Positions 39,059-51,300 of a stretch of DNA of 64,000 nucleotides are shown one piece after another. This DNA is from Cryptomeria japonica (lineage: Eukaryota > Streptophyta > Pinopsida > Cupressales > Cupressaceae), in assembly GCF_030272615.1 (NCBI RefSeq), contig NC_081413.1:552137136-552201135 (forward strand), read 5' to 3'. How positions within the stretch are numbered: the first letter of the stretch is position 1; each line of letters begins with the position of its first letter. Under the pieces are notes generated by a model. The model was not told where the DNA came from. It saw only the letters and a list, made by a program, of their open reading frames with translations, and ran no database searches. A program made the position numbers and the translations under genes.

Positions 39059-39590
39059 GCCGAATAGATGTGGAATGATTATAAAAAAAAATTGATCTAT
39101 TTTTTCATACATTTGTGCAACACATGAGATCAACTAGCATACTATTTAGTAAATGATATTGTTTATTCAACAAAGGTCTCAACATTTGGGGAAGTTATAG
39201 ATTCAAATCAGCTATTTATTCACTTAAATGGACAAATATAATCAAACAAAACCTTTAAACTGGGAAGATAATCAAGCTCAATTACCAATAGGCTTATGTT
39301 TTGTGTGTAATAAGGAGAGAAGGAGAGAGGGAAATATATGGGTATAAAAAGAGAGATAGAGGAGGAAGAGTGAGAGAAATGTAAAGGAGTAAGGAGATAG
39401 AGTTAGGAGATAAAGATAGAGAGGAAGATAGAGACCAAGATGGATATGAATGTGGAGAAGAATAGGGATATGTAGATGACAGGGAGAGATAAAGAGAGAG
39501 GAGAGAGGAATCGATAGAGATAGAAGAGATAAATATATAGAGGCAGAGAGAGAGAATGAGTCATGGATAGAAAGATAAAGATACAGGTAA
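39059..39590 (+). repeat. GA-array block 3: leader plus array, inside the intron
   Basis: The leader region (39059-39311) aligns with 60245-60489 and ends with the shared motif ACCTTTAAACTGGGAAGATA...ATTACCAATAGGCTTATG. It is followed by about 280 bases of GA-rich array. Minus-strand Ser/Leu/Ile frames are repeat translations. Confidence 0.75.
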
Positions 39591-40018
39591 GAGATGATAT
39601 ACACAAGTAGAATTATTTAAACTATATTTATTATTACATGTTATATAAAATTATACATTACTAAATATAAATATAATATGAATTATATATTTCATTGATA
39701 ATATTAATTAAATATAAGCAAAATATATAGTTAAAGATGATATATAATAATAATATAATTTATTTAAAATTCATATATGTAGTAGATATGCTATGGAGTA
39801 CATATTTAGTAGATACAAATAATCGTCACCAGATTTTCTCAAATTTAACATAATTCTATTTTTCATTTAACTTTAAGTTTCTTAGAAATTTGATATATAT
39901 TTACTTATTCATTTCAAATTAGAGTAGGACTACAATATAATCTCTCTCTTTTCTATCCTTCCACCCTAAAATATCTCATAATCATAGTACATGTCAGAGC
40001 TTATTCATTGACTATTTT
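39591..40018. other. AT-rich tail after GA-array block 3
   Basis: This is A/T-rich sequence, probably a relative of the AT modules after the other arrays. No gene is seen. Confidence 0.45.
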
Positions 40019-40496
40019 GTGCACTTTTATATTGGATTATGTTATACTTTTATCATTCATTTTTCCTTAACATGTCTATTTTTTATATATGTAAACATTT
40101 TATGTGATGGATATGATTGTCTTCTTTCTAGAGATTTTACTTTAAATAATTTGTTATCTTTCTCATCCTTCATTGAGATGATTAATGTATACCTTCATGT
40201 GTTAGATATTCCTACATATGAATTTTGACTATACCTTCCATGATGTTCTTATAATTTATAAAGATGATGAGCACACCTTAAGCAAGGATCTATCATGTGA
40301 TTCATTTTATGACATGACTATGTTTCATAGTGACAAATCATGTATCTGTCATCATAATCCTATTTCCACATATTCATTTACTTTGAATGCATTTCGTTTA
40401 TCTCTACATGATGATGAGCATTATTATATATTGTTAAATTTGTATTACATAAAAATACATTGTATATTATATTATATTATATTTAATAATTTCTAA
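40019..40496 (+). pseudogene. two overlapping open frames, possible degraded coding fragment
   Basis: The frame 40019-40228 ends just inside the frame 40218-40496. Read through one frame change they give about 155 residues, with DGYDCLLSRDFTLNNLL in the first part and DDEHTLSKDLSCDSFYDM and CICHHNPISTYSFTLNAF in the second. The second part has normal amino-acid variety, unlike most frames in this region. No family is recognised; a retroelement-derived fragment inside the intron is the simplest reading. Confidence 0.3.
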
Positions 40497-40540
40497 TCAT
40501 GTTTAAATTCTTATAAGTCAATATTTAAAAAAAATTCCCT

Positions 40541-41322
40541 AGAAGAGATATAGACATAGAGGTAGAGAGGGGGAGAGATATAGGAGTATAGAGAGATGAA
40601 GAGATAATGAGATATATATTGCCGGAGAGATGGAAGATGAAATATGGAGAGATAAAGATACAGAGGCAAAGAGATCTAGATATATAGGTCTAGGAAGAGG
40701 GAGAGGAAGAGAGATGGATGGATAGGGAGGCATAAATATATAGAGATAAAGGTGAGATATGAAGATAGAGTAAGAGTGGAAGAGAGGTACAAATATATAG
40801 ATAAATATAGAGAGGTAGAGGAAGAGATAAAGATAGAGAGATAAGGAGATAGAGAGGAAGATATAGAGAGATATAAAGGAAGAGAGAGAGGGGGAGTGAT
40901 AGAGAGATGCAGATGGTGAGATAGAGTTATAGAGAGATGGAGATGTAAGGGGATTAGAAAGGTGGAAAGAGATAAAGAGACATATAAGCATAGAGAAGGA
41001 AAGATAGAGAAATAGAGATGGAGAGAGGGAGAAAGAAATGGGGATAGATATAGATATATGAGAAGAGAAAGATAGAGAGAGATGAAAATATATGAGAGAG
41101 AAAAGGTAGAGAGATAGAAGGGAGAGAGAAAAGAGGGGTACAAGGGAGATATAAAGAGATAGGTAGGGATAAGAAAACAAATAGAGAGATAGGGAGATAG
41201 AGGTAGTGAGAGATATGGATATAAATAGATAGGGAGACAAGTGAGAGGGAGATAGAGAGAGATAGATCTATACTAGGATAGATGGAGGGAGAGATAGAGT
41301 GAATGAGAAAGATAGAGAGGGG
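40541..41322 (+). repeat. GA-rich array 4, inside the intron
   Basis: 780 bases of GAGATA/GGGAGA purine-rich sequence end at GGGGATCC, 84 bases before exon 2. No leader copy precedes it. Minus-strand frames of up to 233 codons are Ser/Leu/Tyr repeats and not genes. Confidence 0.9.
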
Positions 41323-41501
41323 ATCCAAAACACAAAATATTTGTAACTATGATATTTGACATGTTATTCATAATTATACTAATTGGTAAGTTGGGTTTTG
41401 TATAGGAGAAAGTGCCAAGGAAGAATGTTATATGGAAATTGCATGAGACATGTCATTCTTCACTGGATATGGATGAAGTTTTTAAATATTTGTTGTTTTG
41501 A

Positions 41502-42392
41502 CTTTGTTACAATTGATCTATTGTATTTTATTTCTCTTCTATTTTTTTTGTACTTGTTTCTCACCTTTGGCAGTCTTAAATTAAACTATGCCATTATTCC
41601 TTTATACCCATACTTGCTCTGTTTTAGTTTCACGTACAACCTTATGACTATAAATAAACATGGACAAAATAATTTTGTGGGCCATGGAGAGGCCATAAAA
41701 ACTTCATAATTAAGTGTTGTATGTTCAATAAATAATTTAATTATTTTTATAGTAACTACATAAATAATTAATTTTAATTTAAAAGTTGAAATTATTACAT
41801 TGACCTTCCTTTCGTTGGAATGAACAAGTTACTTTTTGCTATCAACCAACATATAATAATTACAAACAATCATAAATTAAATTAATTCTAATATCTTTCA
41901 TTTATTATTTTTAACGAACAAGTTTGTTTTATTCAAGTGTTTCTTTCTACGACTACTGCCATACAATTCTAATGGTGAACATCCACCAAAAAAAAATTTC
42001 AATCAAACCATTTTCAAATCTCATATTTGTAATAACAACCATAAATTTATAAACTCTAAACTCAAAATCTGCAATTGTAAAAACTTGCATAATAGACATT
42101 TAAAACTACGGACATTTCACCACCCTTAGCCCCAATCATGACTATTCAATCATAAAACTAAATACCTTATCTTTCTAATTTCCTCTCCAAAATAATAAAT
42201 GTGATATCTCACTATATTAAAGTTATTTAATTTCTTTTACATAAATATAAATCCAACTATAGTAAAAATAAATATCTAAATTCAATTCTTAATATTTAAT
42301 ATAAATTAATAGATATTTATTTATAAAATAAATATCTAATTTCAACTCTTAAATCCAATCTAAATTACTAAATAGCTATACACACAGTTTAT
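41502..42392. other. downstream AT-rich DNA, possible 3' UTR then intergenic
   Basis: After the exon 2 stop a T-rich stretch runs to AATAAA at 41653 and 41727. The plus frame 41383-41709 is a shadow of exon 2 and its 3' region in another frame. The rest is AT-rich with no gene. Confidence 0.45.
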
Positions 42393-42554
42393 TAAATTCA
42401 CCTAAACTTAAGATTGAAATGAATGCAATAATACTAAAATTAAAATTTGATATTTAAGAAACAAAAATAAAACTAAATTCACCTAAACTTAAGATTTAAA
42501 TGAATGCAATTATACTAAAAATAAATTTTGATATTTAAGAAATAAAAATAAAAC
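42393..42554. repeat. tandem duplication, two 81-bp units
   Basis: Each unit begins TAAATTCACCTAAACTTAAG and ends AAAAATAAAAC. A few substitutions separate the copies (42393-42473 and 42474-42554). Confidence 0.85.
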
Positions 42555-42676
42555 TACAACAATACCCATTATCTTGGTCTTTTTCATTTTGCACTATAAT
42601 GCAAGGTAATGCAAGGTAAGCTTGGAATATTGCAGAACTGTCTTACATTTTAATTTTAAAAAAATTAGGAAGGGTA

Positions 42677-42913
42677 GGGGAAGGGTACCAGTATTGAACT
42701 CTCAAATCGTACGTTGGATTTCAAATTTTTTTTGGTTGTTCCAGCTTTTGGGTAGTGATGATGTAAAATTATCCACTATTGGTACATGTGGTACACATTA
42801 ATGAACTTTCCATTATCAATTTGTTGGGCTCGTTTGTAATCTAGTACTGGGGGGTTGGGTTGACAAAAAGTTGTCCACTATTGGAACTATGTCCACTACT
42901 GGTACCCTTCCCC
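42677..42913. mobile_element. 237-bp terminal-inverted-repeat element (MITE), family with 53114-53603
   Basis: The left end GGGGAAGGGTACCAGTA (42677-42693) and right end TACTGGTACCCTTCCCC (42897-42913) are a perfect 17-base inverted repeat, flanked on both sides by TA (and the palindromic G/C beyond). The TA flank fits a Tc1/mariner-type target, but it is too short to prove. Internal text such as CTATTGGAACTAT and GGGGGGTTGGGTTGACAA is shared with the longer copy at 53114. Confidence 0.7.
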
Positions 42914-43930
42914 TACTTGATATTTTTTGATAAGACAAATTTGAGCTATGGAAGGGTGCAGATTTTCCAAATTTTATTAATGAAACATAGCTGACGATAG
43001 TACTGGGGACTGTAATTTTTGACATTACCACAGTGTTTTTTCCGATGGTAGGAGTGTTTTGCAGAATGTACGAAGACCTATTAAAGCATAAAATCCATAG
43101 TAGCGAGAAGGGGGAAAGAAGAAAAGACACGGTAAAAATAGAGCACGAAAGAAAACGATGGTCGGAAAACAAAATCAAATCCAATGGTAAAAAATATCTC
43201 AATCATATTGCACGTCTATTGGATACTGTAAACCGTTGATCTTCATTTTGAGGTCGTCCCTTTCAAATAAGAGACGCCTTTGCTGTAATAAATTTAAAAA
43301 TTATAATTGTACTTCAAATCAAATAAATTATTAAAAAATTTAAAAAATAAATTATTAAATATTAAAAATTAAAAATAATATATATTAAAATTATCAAATT
43401 CAAATTTTTTTAATTAAAACTAAACTTTAAAACTTAAAGTAAAATAAAATATTTTTAATAAGTTATCATTAGTTATTTATCTATTTAAATGCATTTTTAA
43501 AAGTTAAATAATAATATTAAAATTGTCATATAATATATATCTTAAAATCACTTTATAATATAATATATATTATAATACCATAATTACTAAAATAAATAAA
43601 AATAAAAATTTTAAAAAGTCTTATTAAAGATATAATCTATTATTAGTATTTTTGAAAATATATCAATAACTATTATTAAGGTATTGTATTTATTATTTTG
43701 ATAATATAAAATTAAAAATAATAATAAATAATAAATAAAAAATCTAAAAGAAAGAAATTAAAATAAATTATTTATAAAATTCAAAAAAAAAAAATTTATA
43801 AAAGAAGAAAAGTCTAGAATTTATTTTTTTAAACTATTTAAATTTAAACCAAAATGCATACAAATTAAATTAGAAATTGAGTATGCTTTTTTGCAAACAA
43901 TTATTAAATAAAAGAGATTAATAATTTTGT
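42914..43930. repeat. shared motif followed by an AT-rich module
   Basis: 43230-43290 (TTTCAAATAAGAGACGCCTTTGC) resembles 33246-33280 and 52155-52185. From about 43290 the sequence is AT-only and aligns loosely with 63540-63840 after the last GA array (for example AATAAATAAAAATAAAAATTTTAAAAAGT). Opposing frames 42816-43202 (minus) and 43033-43239 (plus) have no recognisable motif and are probably chance. Confidence 0.45.
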
Positions 43931-44428
43931 AACCATAACTTTAATTGAATTATAAACCTAATTAAGTTGTAATCTTATTTGAACCCTAACTATAATGTCT
44001 AACCTAAATTGAGCACTAATCTTAACCCTTACCCCAACCTTATTTTAACTCTAAGAAAAGTCCTTTCTCTAATTCCAATTATAACTCTAATCTAACTTCA
44101 ATTGTATTCCTAATCTTTTTGAATTCTAACCATAATTTAACCCTAACCCCAAATCAAAAGTTTTACCTATAAGGCTAATTGATCCATAGCCCTAACTTCA
44201 ATTTAACTTTATATCTAACCCTTATCCTAATTAAATCTTTACCCTAACCATGTTTGAATTATAACCATAATTTAATCCAAACTCAAAAATTTATTTTATA
44301 ACTTTAATTAAACATTAATTGAATCATAGTCCTAATCCTAATTGAACCCTACTCCTAATTAAACTCTAACACTAAGTATAAATTTAATTAAACTCTAACA
44401 CTAATTGAACTATAATCTAACCCTATTT
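43931..44428 (+). repeat. degenerate telomere-like tract, CCCTAA orientation
   Basis: About 500 bases are built from AACCCTAA, AACTCTAA and AATTGAAC words. These are diverged derivatives of the plant telomere repeat CCCTAAA mixed with AATT spacers, like the large array at 53830-60070. Confidence 0.75.
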
Positions 44429-45448
44429 GTAATAGCAATTGAATATGTTTTTTTCAAACAATTAGCAAATAGAGACATTAATAATTTATACTCTATTAAT
44501 TATAATGAATGAATAGGTAATCTCAATCAAACTAGAACATATAAATGTAATAAATAAATGAGAGGCTTAGTAAAAATATTAATTTTATAAATTTATGTAA
44601 ACAATATTTAATTTTCTTCAATTAAGAATACTATAACTCGTCTAAAATTTAAATATTTACTTGTAGCAAAAGAGAGGAAAGTGAGAACAATTTTTTTTTA
44701 TATTACATTGTATTAATATTCATTATATTATTTTTTCATTGGTATTCATTGTATTATTTTTTAAACATTATTATTTTGCAATATATTACATTAATATTTA
44801 ATCAAAGAAATGATCTTCAAACTTAACCATACTCTAATCTATATTTTATTTTTATTATAAAAATGTTAATTTTATATTATTACAATTATTAGATTATTAT
44901 TTTTTATTATTCTAATTACTAATATATTATATTATTGACTTATTATATTATTATCAATATTAATACTTTAATTAATAGAATATTTTAATTTTAAAACTTA
45001 TATTACTGTTTTATAATTTTTATGATTATATTAATAATGTTTTATATTATATTATGTTATTATTCTATTATTGTTTTAATCTTGTTATGTTATCAAAATT
45101 TAATAGTATTAAATTGGTTGAGCATAATGCTAACCTAACCAACCAAGATCTATTTATAGATTACTTGAAAAAGTAAAAGATTTGTTACTTTGTAATGGTA
45201 ACTACCAAGATTTTCACAATTAATTAATAATCAACTAATTAGCATCAAAATATTTTCACCTAGGCAAAATTTATTTGTCATGGTAGCTACCTTATAACAT
45301 ATATCAAATAAAAAATATTTAATTGATCAAAATCCGATAATAAGATAGTACTAACCTAAATGACAAGTACTAATAATAAACTGGAGCATAATATATAAAA
45401 AAGTAAAGCAACGTAGCATAAATATTTAAATTAAATTTATTTTTTTAT
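44429..45448. other. AT-rich non-coding DNA
   Basis: TATTATTA-rich low-complexity sequence with no open frame of note. AATTGAATATGTTTTTTTCAAACAATTAG at its start resembles 43873-43910, so the telomere-like tract is flanked by copies of the same piece. Confidence 0.5.
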
Positions 45449-45984
45449 TTGAACAGTCTTTGTTTAGTTTATAATTATGAGCCGATAGGCTTTTCTATGT
45501 GGGAACTCCCTACCGGAATTGTCTCACACTGGAGTGTTTCACAGGTCAGGAAATTTTGTCGTTCGCCGGTTTTTTGTCACAAACATGTGAGGACAGCAGA
45601 CAAGACTGCTAATGTATCACTAATAGTTGAACAACAAATATGTCTTGCGTTGTGGCATCAGGAACCGGTTCCCCTATTTTGGGCTCCTGCAAATCTCTTT
45701 CTGTAATGGTGGGTTAAAAATGTTGTCTCCTGTCGGAAAGATTGTGGGGAAAAAATTGGCACACAACTCAACATCCTCCAAATCGGGTCACAACAACAGA
45801 TCTTAAATCCCAAACAAGATTGTGGGGAAAAAATTGGCACACAACTCAACATCCTCCACTGTCATCGCCCACTGCCATCCTGCACTGCTCTTTCACCGCA
45901 TGTTCTCAGGAAGAGACTTTTATTTGGGTAAAAAATTCCACTCTTTCATTCGGGCTCAACAGGCATTGTACATTCCACAATAGA
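45449..45984 (+). other. unassigned stretch with a 41-bp direct repeat
   Basis: GC content rises here. The frame 45449-45706 (85 codons) and the frame through 45742-46218 show no motif before the PPR part. GATTGTGGGGAAAAAATTGG and the next 21 bases occur exactly at 45740-45780 and 45818-45858 (period 78). It could be the 5' region of the PPR gene. Confidence 0.4.
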
Positions 45985-47040
45985 AGTTCCAGCCTGTGCC
46001 AAATTAAGAGCTTTGGAATCGAGCGTGAAAATACATTAGACTATATAATGGGAAGGGGATATTTGTCAGATGTTGTAGTTGCAAGTGCTCTTAGAGACAT
46101 TTATGTGAAATGTGGAAGCATATACGTGACACGTGAAATATTCGACAATATACCTCAGAGGAATGTGATCTCTTGGAATTCTATGGTTGTTGGATATGCA
46201 CAAAAATGGTTTTCTTGACAAGGCTTTAAAAATTTGCAAATTTATGCCTAAAAGAGATGTGGAATTCAATGATTGCAGGATACGCACAAAATACATATGT
46301 TGAGAATGGATGATACGAAAGAGGGTATAGACATACATCAAACCATAATCGAAACCATATTTTTATCAACTACTGCAATTGCAAGTGCCCTTGTAGATAT
46401 GTATGCAAAGTGTGGAAGCATACACACTGCACCTGAATTGTTTGACAAAATGCCATGCAAAATGGGTATTTCATGGAGTACTGTGATTGGAGGATATTTG
46501 CAAAATGGTGTTCCTGATGAGGCTTTAAAGATCTTAGAAGGAATGCCTAATAGAGATGAGGTTTCCTGGACTCCTATAAGTGCGAGATATGCTCAAAATG
46601 GGTTTACCAAAAAATGCAATCGGCAAGTGTAAAGCTAGATTCAATAACCTTTGCTAGCACCCTCTCTACCTGTGATAAAATGGGAGCCCTGGAATAGGGT
46701 ATGGACATACATCAAAGCATGATGAAGGTGGATTTTTGTTAAGTATTATCATTGGATATGATTTGGTAGATGTGTATGTAAAATGTGGAAGCAAAGGTGA
46801 TTTTTGTTTAATATTATCATTGGAGATGCTTTGGTAGAAATGTATGTAAAATGTGGAAGCACAAACAAGGCATGTGAACTGTTTGATAGAACGCCTGAAA
46901 GAGATGTTGTTTCATGGAATGAAATGAGCACAAGATTTACAAGAAATGGATGCCTTCAAAAGGGTTTAGAAAATTTCAAACAAATGCAATTGGCAAGTAA
47001 AGTCGTAAAAGTATTAAGGGGGAAGCTTTTAGGTTACCAT
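45985..47040 (+). pseudogene. pentatricopeptide repeat (PPR, PLS-type) gene, degraded
   Basis: The strand reads as a chain of PPR motifs in shifting frames: ACAKLRALESSVKI (45985), YLSDVVVASALRDIYVKCGS to NVISWNSMVVGYAQ (46045-46205), a frameshift in an A run, then QNGFLDKALKICKFMPKRDV, WNSMIAGYAQN in another frame, ALVDMYAKCGSIHTAPELFDKMP, ISWSTVIGGYLQNGVPDEALKI and DEVSWTPISARYAQNG (46273-46620), MQSASVKLDSITFASTL, an in-frame TAG at 46695, and DALVEMYVKCGSTNKACELFDRTPERDVVSWNEM (46804-46940). PLS-type PPR proteins act in organelle RNA editing and processing, each motif pair reading one RNA base. There is no E/DYW domain and no start codon, at least three frame changes, and one 69-base internal duplication. 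It is a pseudogene. Confidence 0.88.
46725..46862 (+). repeat. tandem duplication of one PPR segment, two 69-bp units
   Basis: Each unit starts AAGGTG and ends GTAAAATGTGGAAGC(A). The copies differ at several bases. Because 69 is a multiple of three the duplication itself keeps frame, but a stop is nearby (46739). Confidence 0.8.
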
Positions 47041-47857
47041 CTATATTAGGAAGCCTTTTCCTTCTCATCATCAATTATGGAAAAAAGACTCTTATCTCAG
47101 GAAAATTATTTATCTAGCTATTGTTGTGAAGGGGAGAGAAGAAGCCTGCTTAGACAGGATATTGCTTTTGTGCCTTTTCTCTAAAAATGCTGAATTTGAG
47201 AGCCTCAGAACTTTAAGAGGCAACTAAGAGATTTAAAAAAAATAAGCCTCAACCTCTAGGCATTGGCTTAAAAGGAAAAGGTTGAAACGAAAATTTTTCA
47301 TATTGGATGTATAACTTTTGCTAGGCAGCTTTAAATTGGTTGCTAAAGCCATCTTTCTATGTGGGGTCTCAACTTCTAAATTTTTTACATTGGATTAAGA
47401 GAAAAGGTTGAACCAAAAATTTTCATATTGGATGTAATAACTTTTGTTAGGCAGAAATAAAGCCATCCCTTTGTATGGGTAATGCTTTGTCAAAGGTTAT
47501 TGGAGCCAATTCCTAGAATCCAACAAAAATTGAATATAAGATATGGTAAGGTATCACCACATATGCATTAAACTCATGCCTCTCATACCAACGTGAAATG
47601 TAGGTGTTATCCACAAAGTAAAAAGAACACATACTAAACTAAGGGATTTGAAAGATAACAACAAAATTGTTTTAGAATGTAATAAAACACACAAGAAAAA
47701 AATATGGCCATAGAACCAAAAAAATAGAAAACCATACAGTAGTTAAAATTTTTCAAAATGAAGAGTACTAAATCAATCTACACTAATCTTGCATTTCCGC
47801 AAGCTATAAAACACAAGTAAAGCTTACATGGTTAGGTAATTTTGTCAAATAGTTCAC
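47041..47857. other. non-coding region after the PPR pseudogene, with duplications
   Basis: No gene is seen. 47274-47328 and 47401-47454 are direct repeats of GAAAAGGTTGAA...TAGGCAG. The segment 47584-47640 recurs at 48296-48353. Confidence 0.55.
47274..47454. repeat. dispersed direct repeat, two 54-bp copies
   Basis: GAAAAGGTTGAA(A/C)C...TTTTCATATTGGATGTA...CTTTTG(C/T)TAGGCAG occurs at 47274-47328 and 47401-47454. Confidence 0.7.
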
Positions 47858-48353
47858 ATTTCAAGTGTATGCTTCCACATTTTGCATACATGTCTACTAC
47901 GGCACTTGCAACTGCAACATCTGACAAATATTTGCTTCAAATGATGCTTTGGTGGATATCTACACCCTATTCTAAAGCTCTTATTTAAAGAGAATATATG
48001 AGAAAATTTCATATAGTCTATTGCATTAGGTTGTAGGTTGTAAATAATACATAGGAACATGTCAAAATAGATAAAAAATAAATAAAAACTATTACATGAT
48101 TCCTTTGGCTGATAAATTGGATACTCAATTGATTAGACTTCACCTCATATAAATAGATTTCTACCATACAACTCTTTTAAGTTTACATTCAGCCTAAAAG
48201 TGGGCCTAGACTTTTGAATAAGATTTTTAAGATGAAAAGATGTTCATGTCATTTATGTTTAAGTATCAGTTGAATCAAACTTTATGTAAGCACTCCATAC
48301 CAATGTGAAATGTAGGCGTTATCCATAAAGTAACAAGAACACATATTCAACTA
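47584..48353. repeat. 57-bp direct repeats about 710 bp apart
   Basis: CATACCAA(C/T)GTGAAATGTAGG and the following 36 bases occur at 47584-47640 and 48296-48353. The antisense PPR fragment lies between them. This suggests a duplicated unit or a small insertion flanked by repeats. Confidence 0.65.
47858..47983 (-). pseudogene. antisense PPR fragment
   Basis: On the minus strand it reads ALE-stop-GVDIHQSII, then KYLSDVAVASAVVDMYAKCGSIH. This is the inter-motif part of the same PPR family as 45985-47040 in inverted orientation. It is too short to be a gene. Confidence 0.75.
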
Positions 48354-51300
48354 AAGTATAAAGCAAACTAGTTGAAACTGTACCTCATGGTTCACGGGTT
48401 GTAATTGTTCTTTGATATCCTTTATTGAATCCTCTCAATTTCCTAGTACCCACTCACAGGAAACATGGATAATCATTATAGAATCAAGGTAGCTAAGTAA
48501 GAGAACATAATTGATAATTGCAAAGATGTGAATCTAAAAGAATCCTGTCACAAATGAGGTAGCATATCTATTCCACACTTATATAAATGAGAAAAATGTG
48601 GTTCCTCTATGAATAAACATAAAAACTCCTATTAGACATAGCAACAAATGCTATAAGTTTTAGCACTATTTAGAACCTTATTCATTTAATCATGTACATG
48701 TATTTCAAGTAGCTTCTTGTATCTATATTCATACATGGAGTATGGGGTAGTCCCATATTACTATAATTCATCAATAGACTAAGAATATATTATACAATAT
48801 ATGTGACTATAAAGGGACCCACTTCTATTTCCATTTTCTTACCCTCGAGTCCTCAAGTGTTATTGGTCTAAATGCATGAGGAAATGAACCTAGTTTAAAA
48901 GGAAGCCAAATGAAATATAAAATACAAACACCTAATACACCAAAAAGAAATATGCATATTCAGATGTGTGTTAAGCCAAGCTAAAAAACATAAATATCTT
49001 CATTTTTTTTAGAAAAGGCCCTCTAAAATTTTCGGCCATCACTTAAAAATATACTAAAATTATCATTTTAATTATCACATTTTCTATTTTCATGAATTTT
49101 AAAATAAATTTCAAACTTGATAGTTGAATGTATTTAGAGACATAGTTTTGAATTTTATAATCGTTCAACTTATAAAAAACCCAATTTTGCTAGCGCGTCT
49201 TTAAAAATTTTTAATATTATATTATTTTGTTTTGGAAATCATAGTAATCTATTTTTATTTTGTATCTTAAAAGTAGGAAATTATTCTCATAGTCTACTTC
49301 CATGTGGCTACTACTAATGAGCTTAATTTCATGAGCCTACCAAAGGAAGAGCCTGGTCCCATGTGTCTTGTCGATGCTTCCATTATTTGGATGCATGTCT
49401 ATAGTGGATAATGCTAGCAAAGGTTGTAAAATTTGTCTTTACACATGCCAATATTATTCTATTATTATTGACTATCAAAATAGATAAAATATTAATTTGT
49501 AATGTCAAACTTAATGTTGCATGTAATTACACCCACTTTAAGTTTACCTTATTAGGGTACTATGTTCTGCAATCTTTTGCAAGTTTCTTGCCTACAAAAA
49601 TAAGTGAAGAAATTAACTGTGACTTAATCATTGACTCCTATGAGGGTGTTCATAGATGTTTAATCGTACATTTAATTTTAAGAATTTTGTTTGGTGAAAC
49701 TCAAGGTGCGTCTGAACTAAGGTTCTTGTGTTGTGTGACAATTACTAATTATACAATATTGTCATATATTTGTTTAAAATTAAGTTTATCAAAATTCATT
49801 TTTATATGTAAAAAGATGAGGAGGATTATTAGTAAGATGTCTTCTAGCCGTGAATAGAATGCAAAGGCGAGGTTCAACCATTCTCCTCTTTTGTCTCGTT
49901 GTGGAAGATAGTATAAAAAATTCTTACAACTTTTGTTATTGAAACGTGTTGGCACCACAAGTTTTATACTATGTGCTTGGTCTTTGCAGTAGTTTTATCT
50001 ACAAATTGTTAAAACTCTATTTTCTTCTAATTAAACATTCAAACATTTAAGGAAGCTATCCAAAAGGGTTGTTAGAGAACAAAAGAAAAGATTTTAGAAA
50101 TTGAATTTGTTTCCTTCTAGTATTATACTTAAGGAATGGCTTAGACCTTTTCTTTGGGAATACCGAGGATAATAACAACTAATAATTTAAGGTAAAAAAT
50201 CAATAAAGATTTATACACAAAGTGGTTATGTAGCAATTTTTTAGAAAAAAATTAAACATATTTTTTTTTTAAATCATTATAAACTACACAAAAGCAACCA
50301 TTTTTCAAGCTATATATTTTACTGCTAATAAGAATTATATTACTTTAAAAGAATAATCAGTTGCAAACAACACACAAAAAGAATACATTGAGAATCAAAA
50401 TATATTTTTATTTTAATCTCTTTCCAATTAATAAAGTTATGTTTACTCTTTTCCATCTTACATTACATTTTTAGGCACCCCATCATTAATAAATTGAATT
50501 ATAAATAAAAATACATAATCAATCCAATATATTATGGAATAATTTTCAGCTCCATGCCCACAAATTTGAAGATAAAACAATGATGAATATTAAATATGGT
50601 TCAAAGTCAAAACCATTATTACATTCTCCATACACATAATTAGAATTCTCGTTCACCATTTTATGTAATGTTTTGCATATGTCATTTGATAATTGCATTG
50701 ATTATATTTATGTATTATAAAAAAATATATATTTTGTTAAGTAATTATTAGATGTAGGTAAATATAAATCTTAAATTAATTTGTAGCAATATTTAGGTAG
50801 ATTTTGATGATGAAGCAATATGATAAATGTGAAAAGGTGTTTTAATATTAACTACATGTATTTTTAATCATTTTGGATTGAGATTTTATATTTATGAAAT
50901 TAATTTTATCACCTCTTCTTTCTTAGTTGTCAATAGTGTAAGACTACTTTATTATCCATTCTTCTCTAAATTGTAAGTTTTCTCTCTCTCATCATGGATT
51001 AACTTCTTGTCAAATTACCACAATGATCCTAAGAGAAAATAAAATACATCAATAGGCATGATATCTTAGAAAAAATCTTAAGATTTTGTTTTTGCAGGAA
51101 ATAGAGATACTCATGTATAGAAATGATAAAGTAGTTCTAGACTAAGAAGTTTGAATTTAGATAAACAAAGTTATGGAGAAGATTTAAAACAATGGAAGGA
51201 TGTCACTATTTTTCCCATACAACATTGACATAAAGCCCTTAAATTTAATACTCAACTTAGGGAGTGGAAGAGAAAACTTTAAAAAGACATGGAAACAATC

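Larger units (their letters stand above)
38580..41501 (+). pseudogene. small two-exon gene, about 79 residues, with an N-terminal frameshift
   Basis: Exon 1 is 38580-38724. After the ATG, a run of six A puts the rest one base out of frame; from codon 4 onward an open frame reads FALVAAYSRQEATITNFKNF and ends PVLEELLKIA at a GTAAGT donor (38725). Exon 2 is 41406-41501, following TTTTGTATAG, and reads EKVPRKNVIWKLHETCHSS to a TGA. Both junctions are phase 0, so the parts join cleanly. The product is predicted to be helical and soluble. The C-terminal half has a faint resemblance (EKV, Trp, Lys-Leu-His spacing) to RPW8 domains at the N-terminus of plant RNL immune receptors; I hold this only as a lead. 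The 2681-bp intron is filled with GA arrays and a Helitron-like end. AATAAA signals lie at 41653 and 41727. A non-AUG or upstream start could rescue the frame; otherwise it is a pseudogene. Confidence 0.5.

Noticed and set aside
42816-43202. Minus-strand 128-codon frame
   Set aside because: It overlaps the right end of the 237-bp inverted-repeat element and has no motif or sensible start context.
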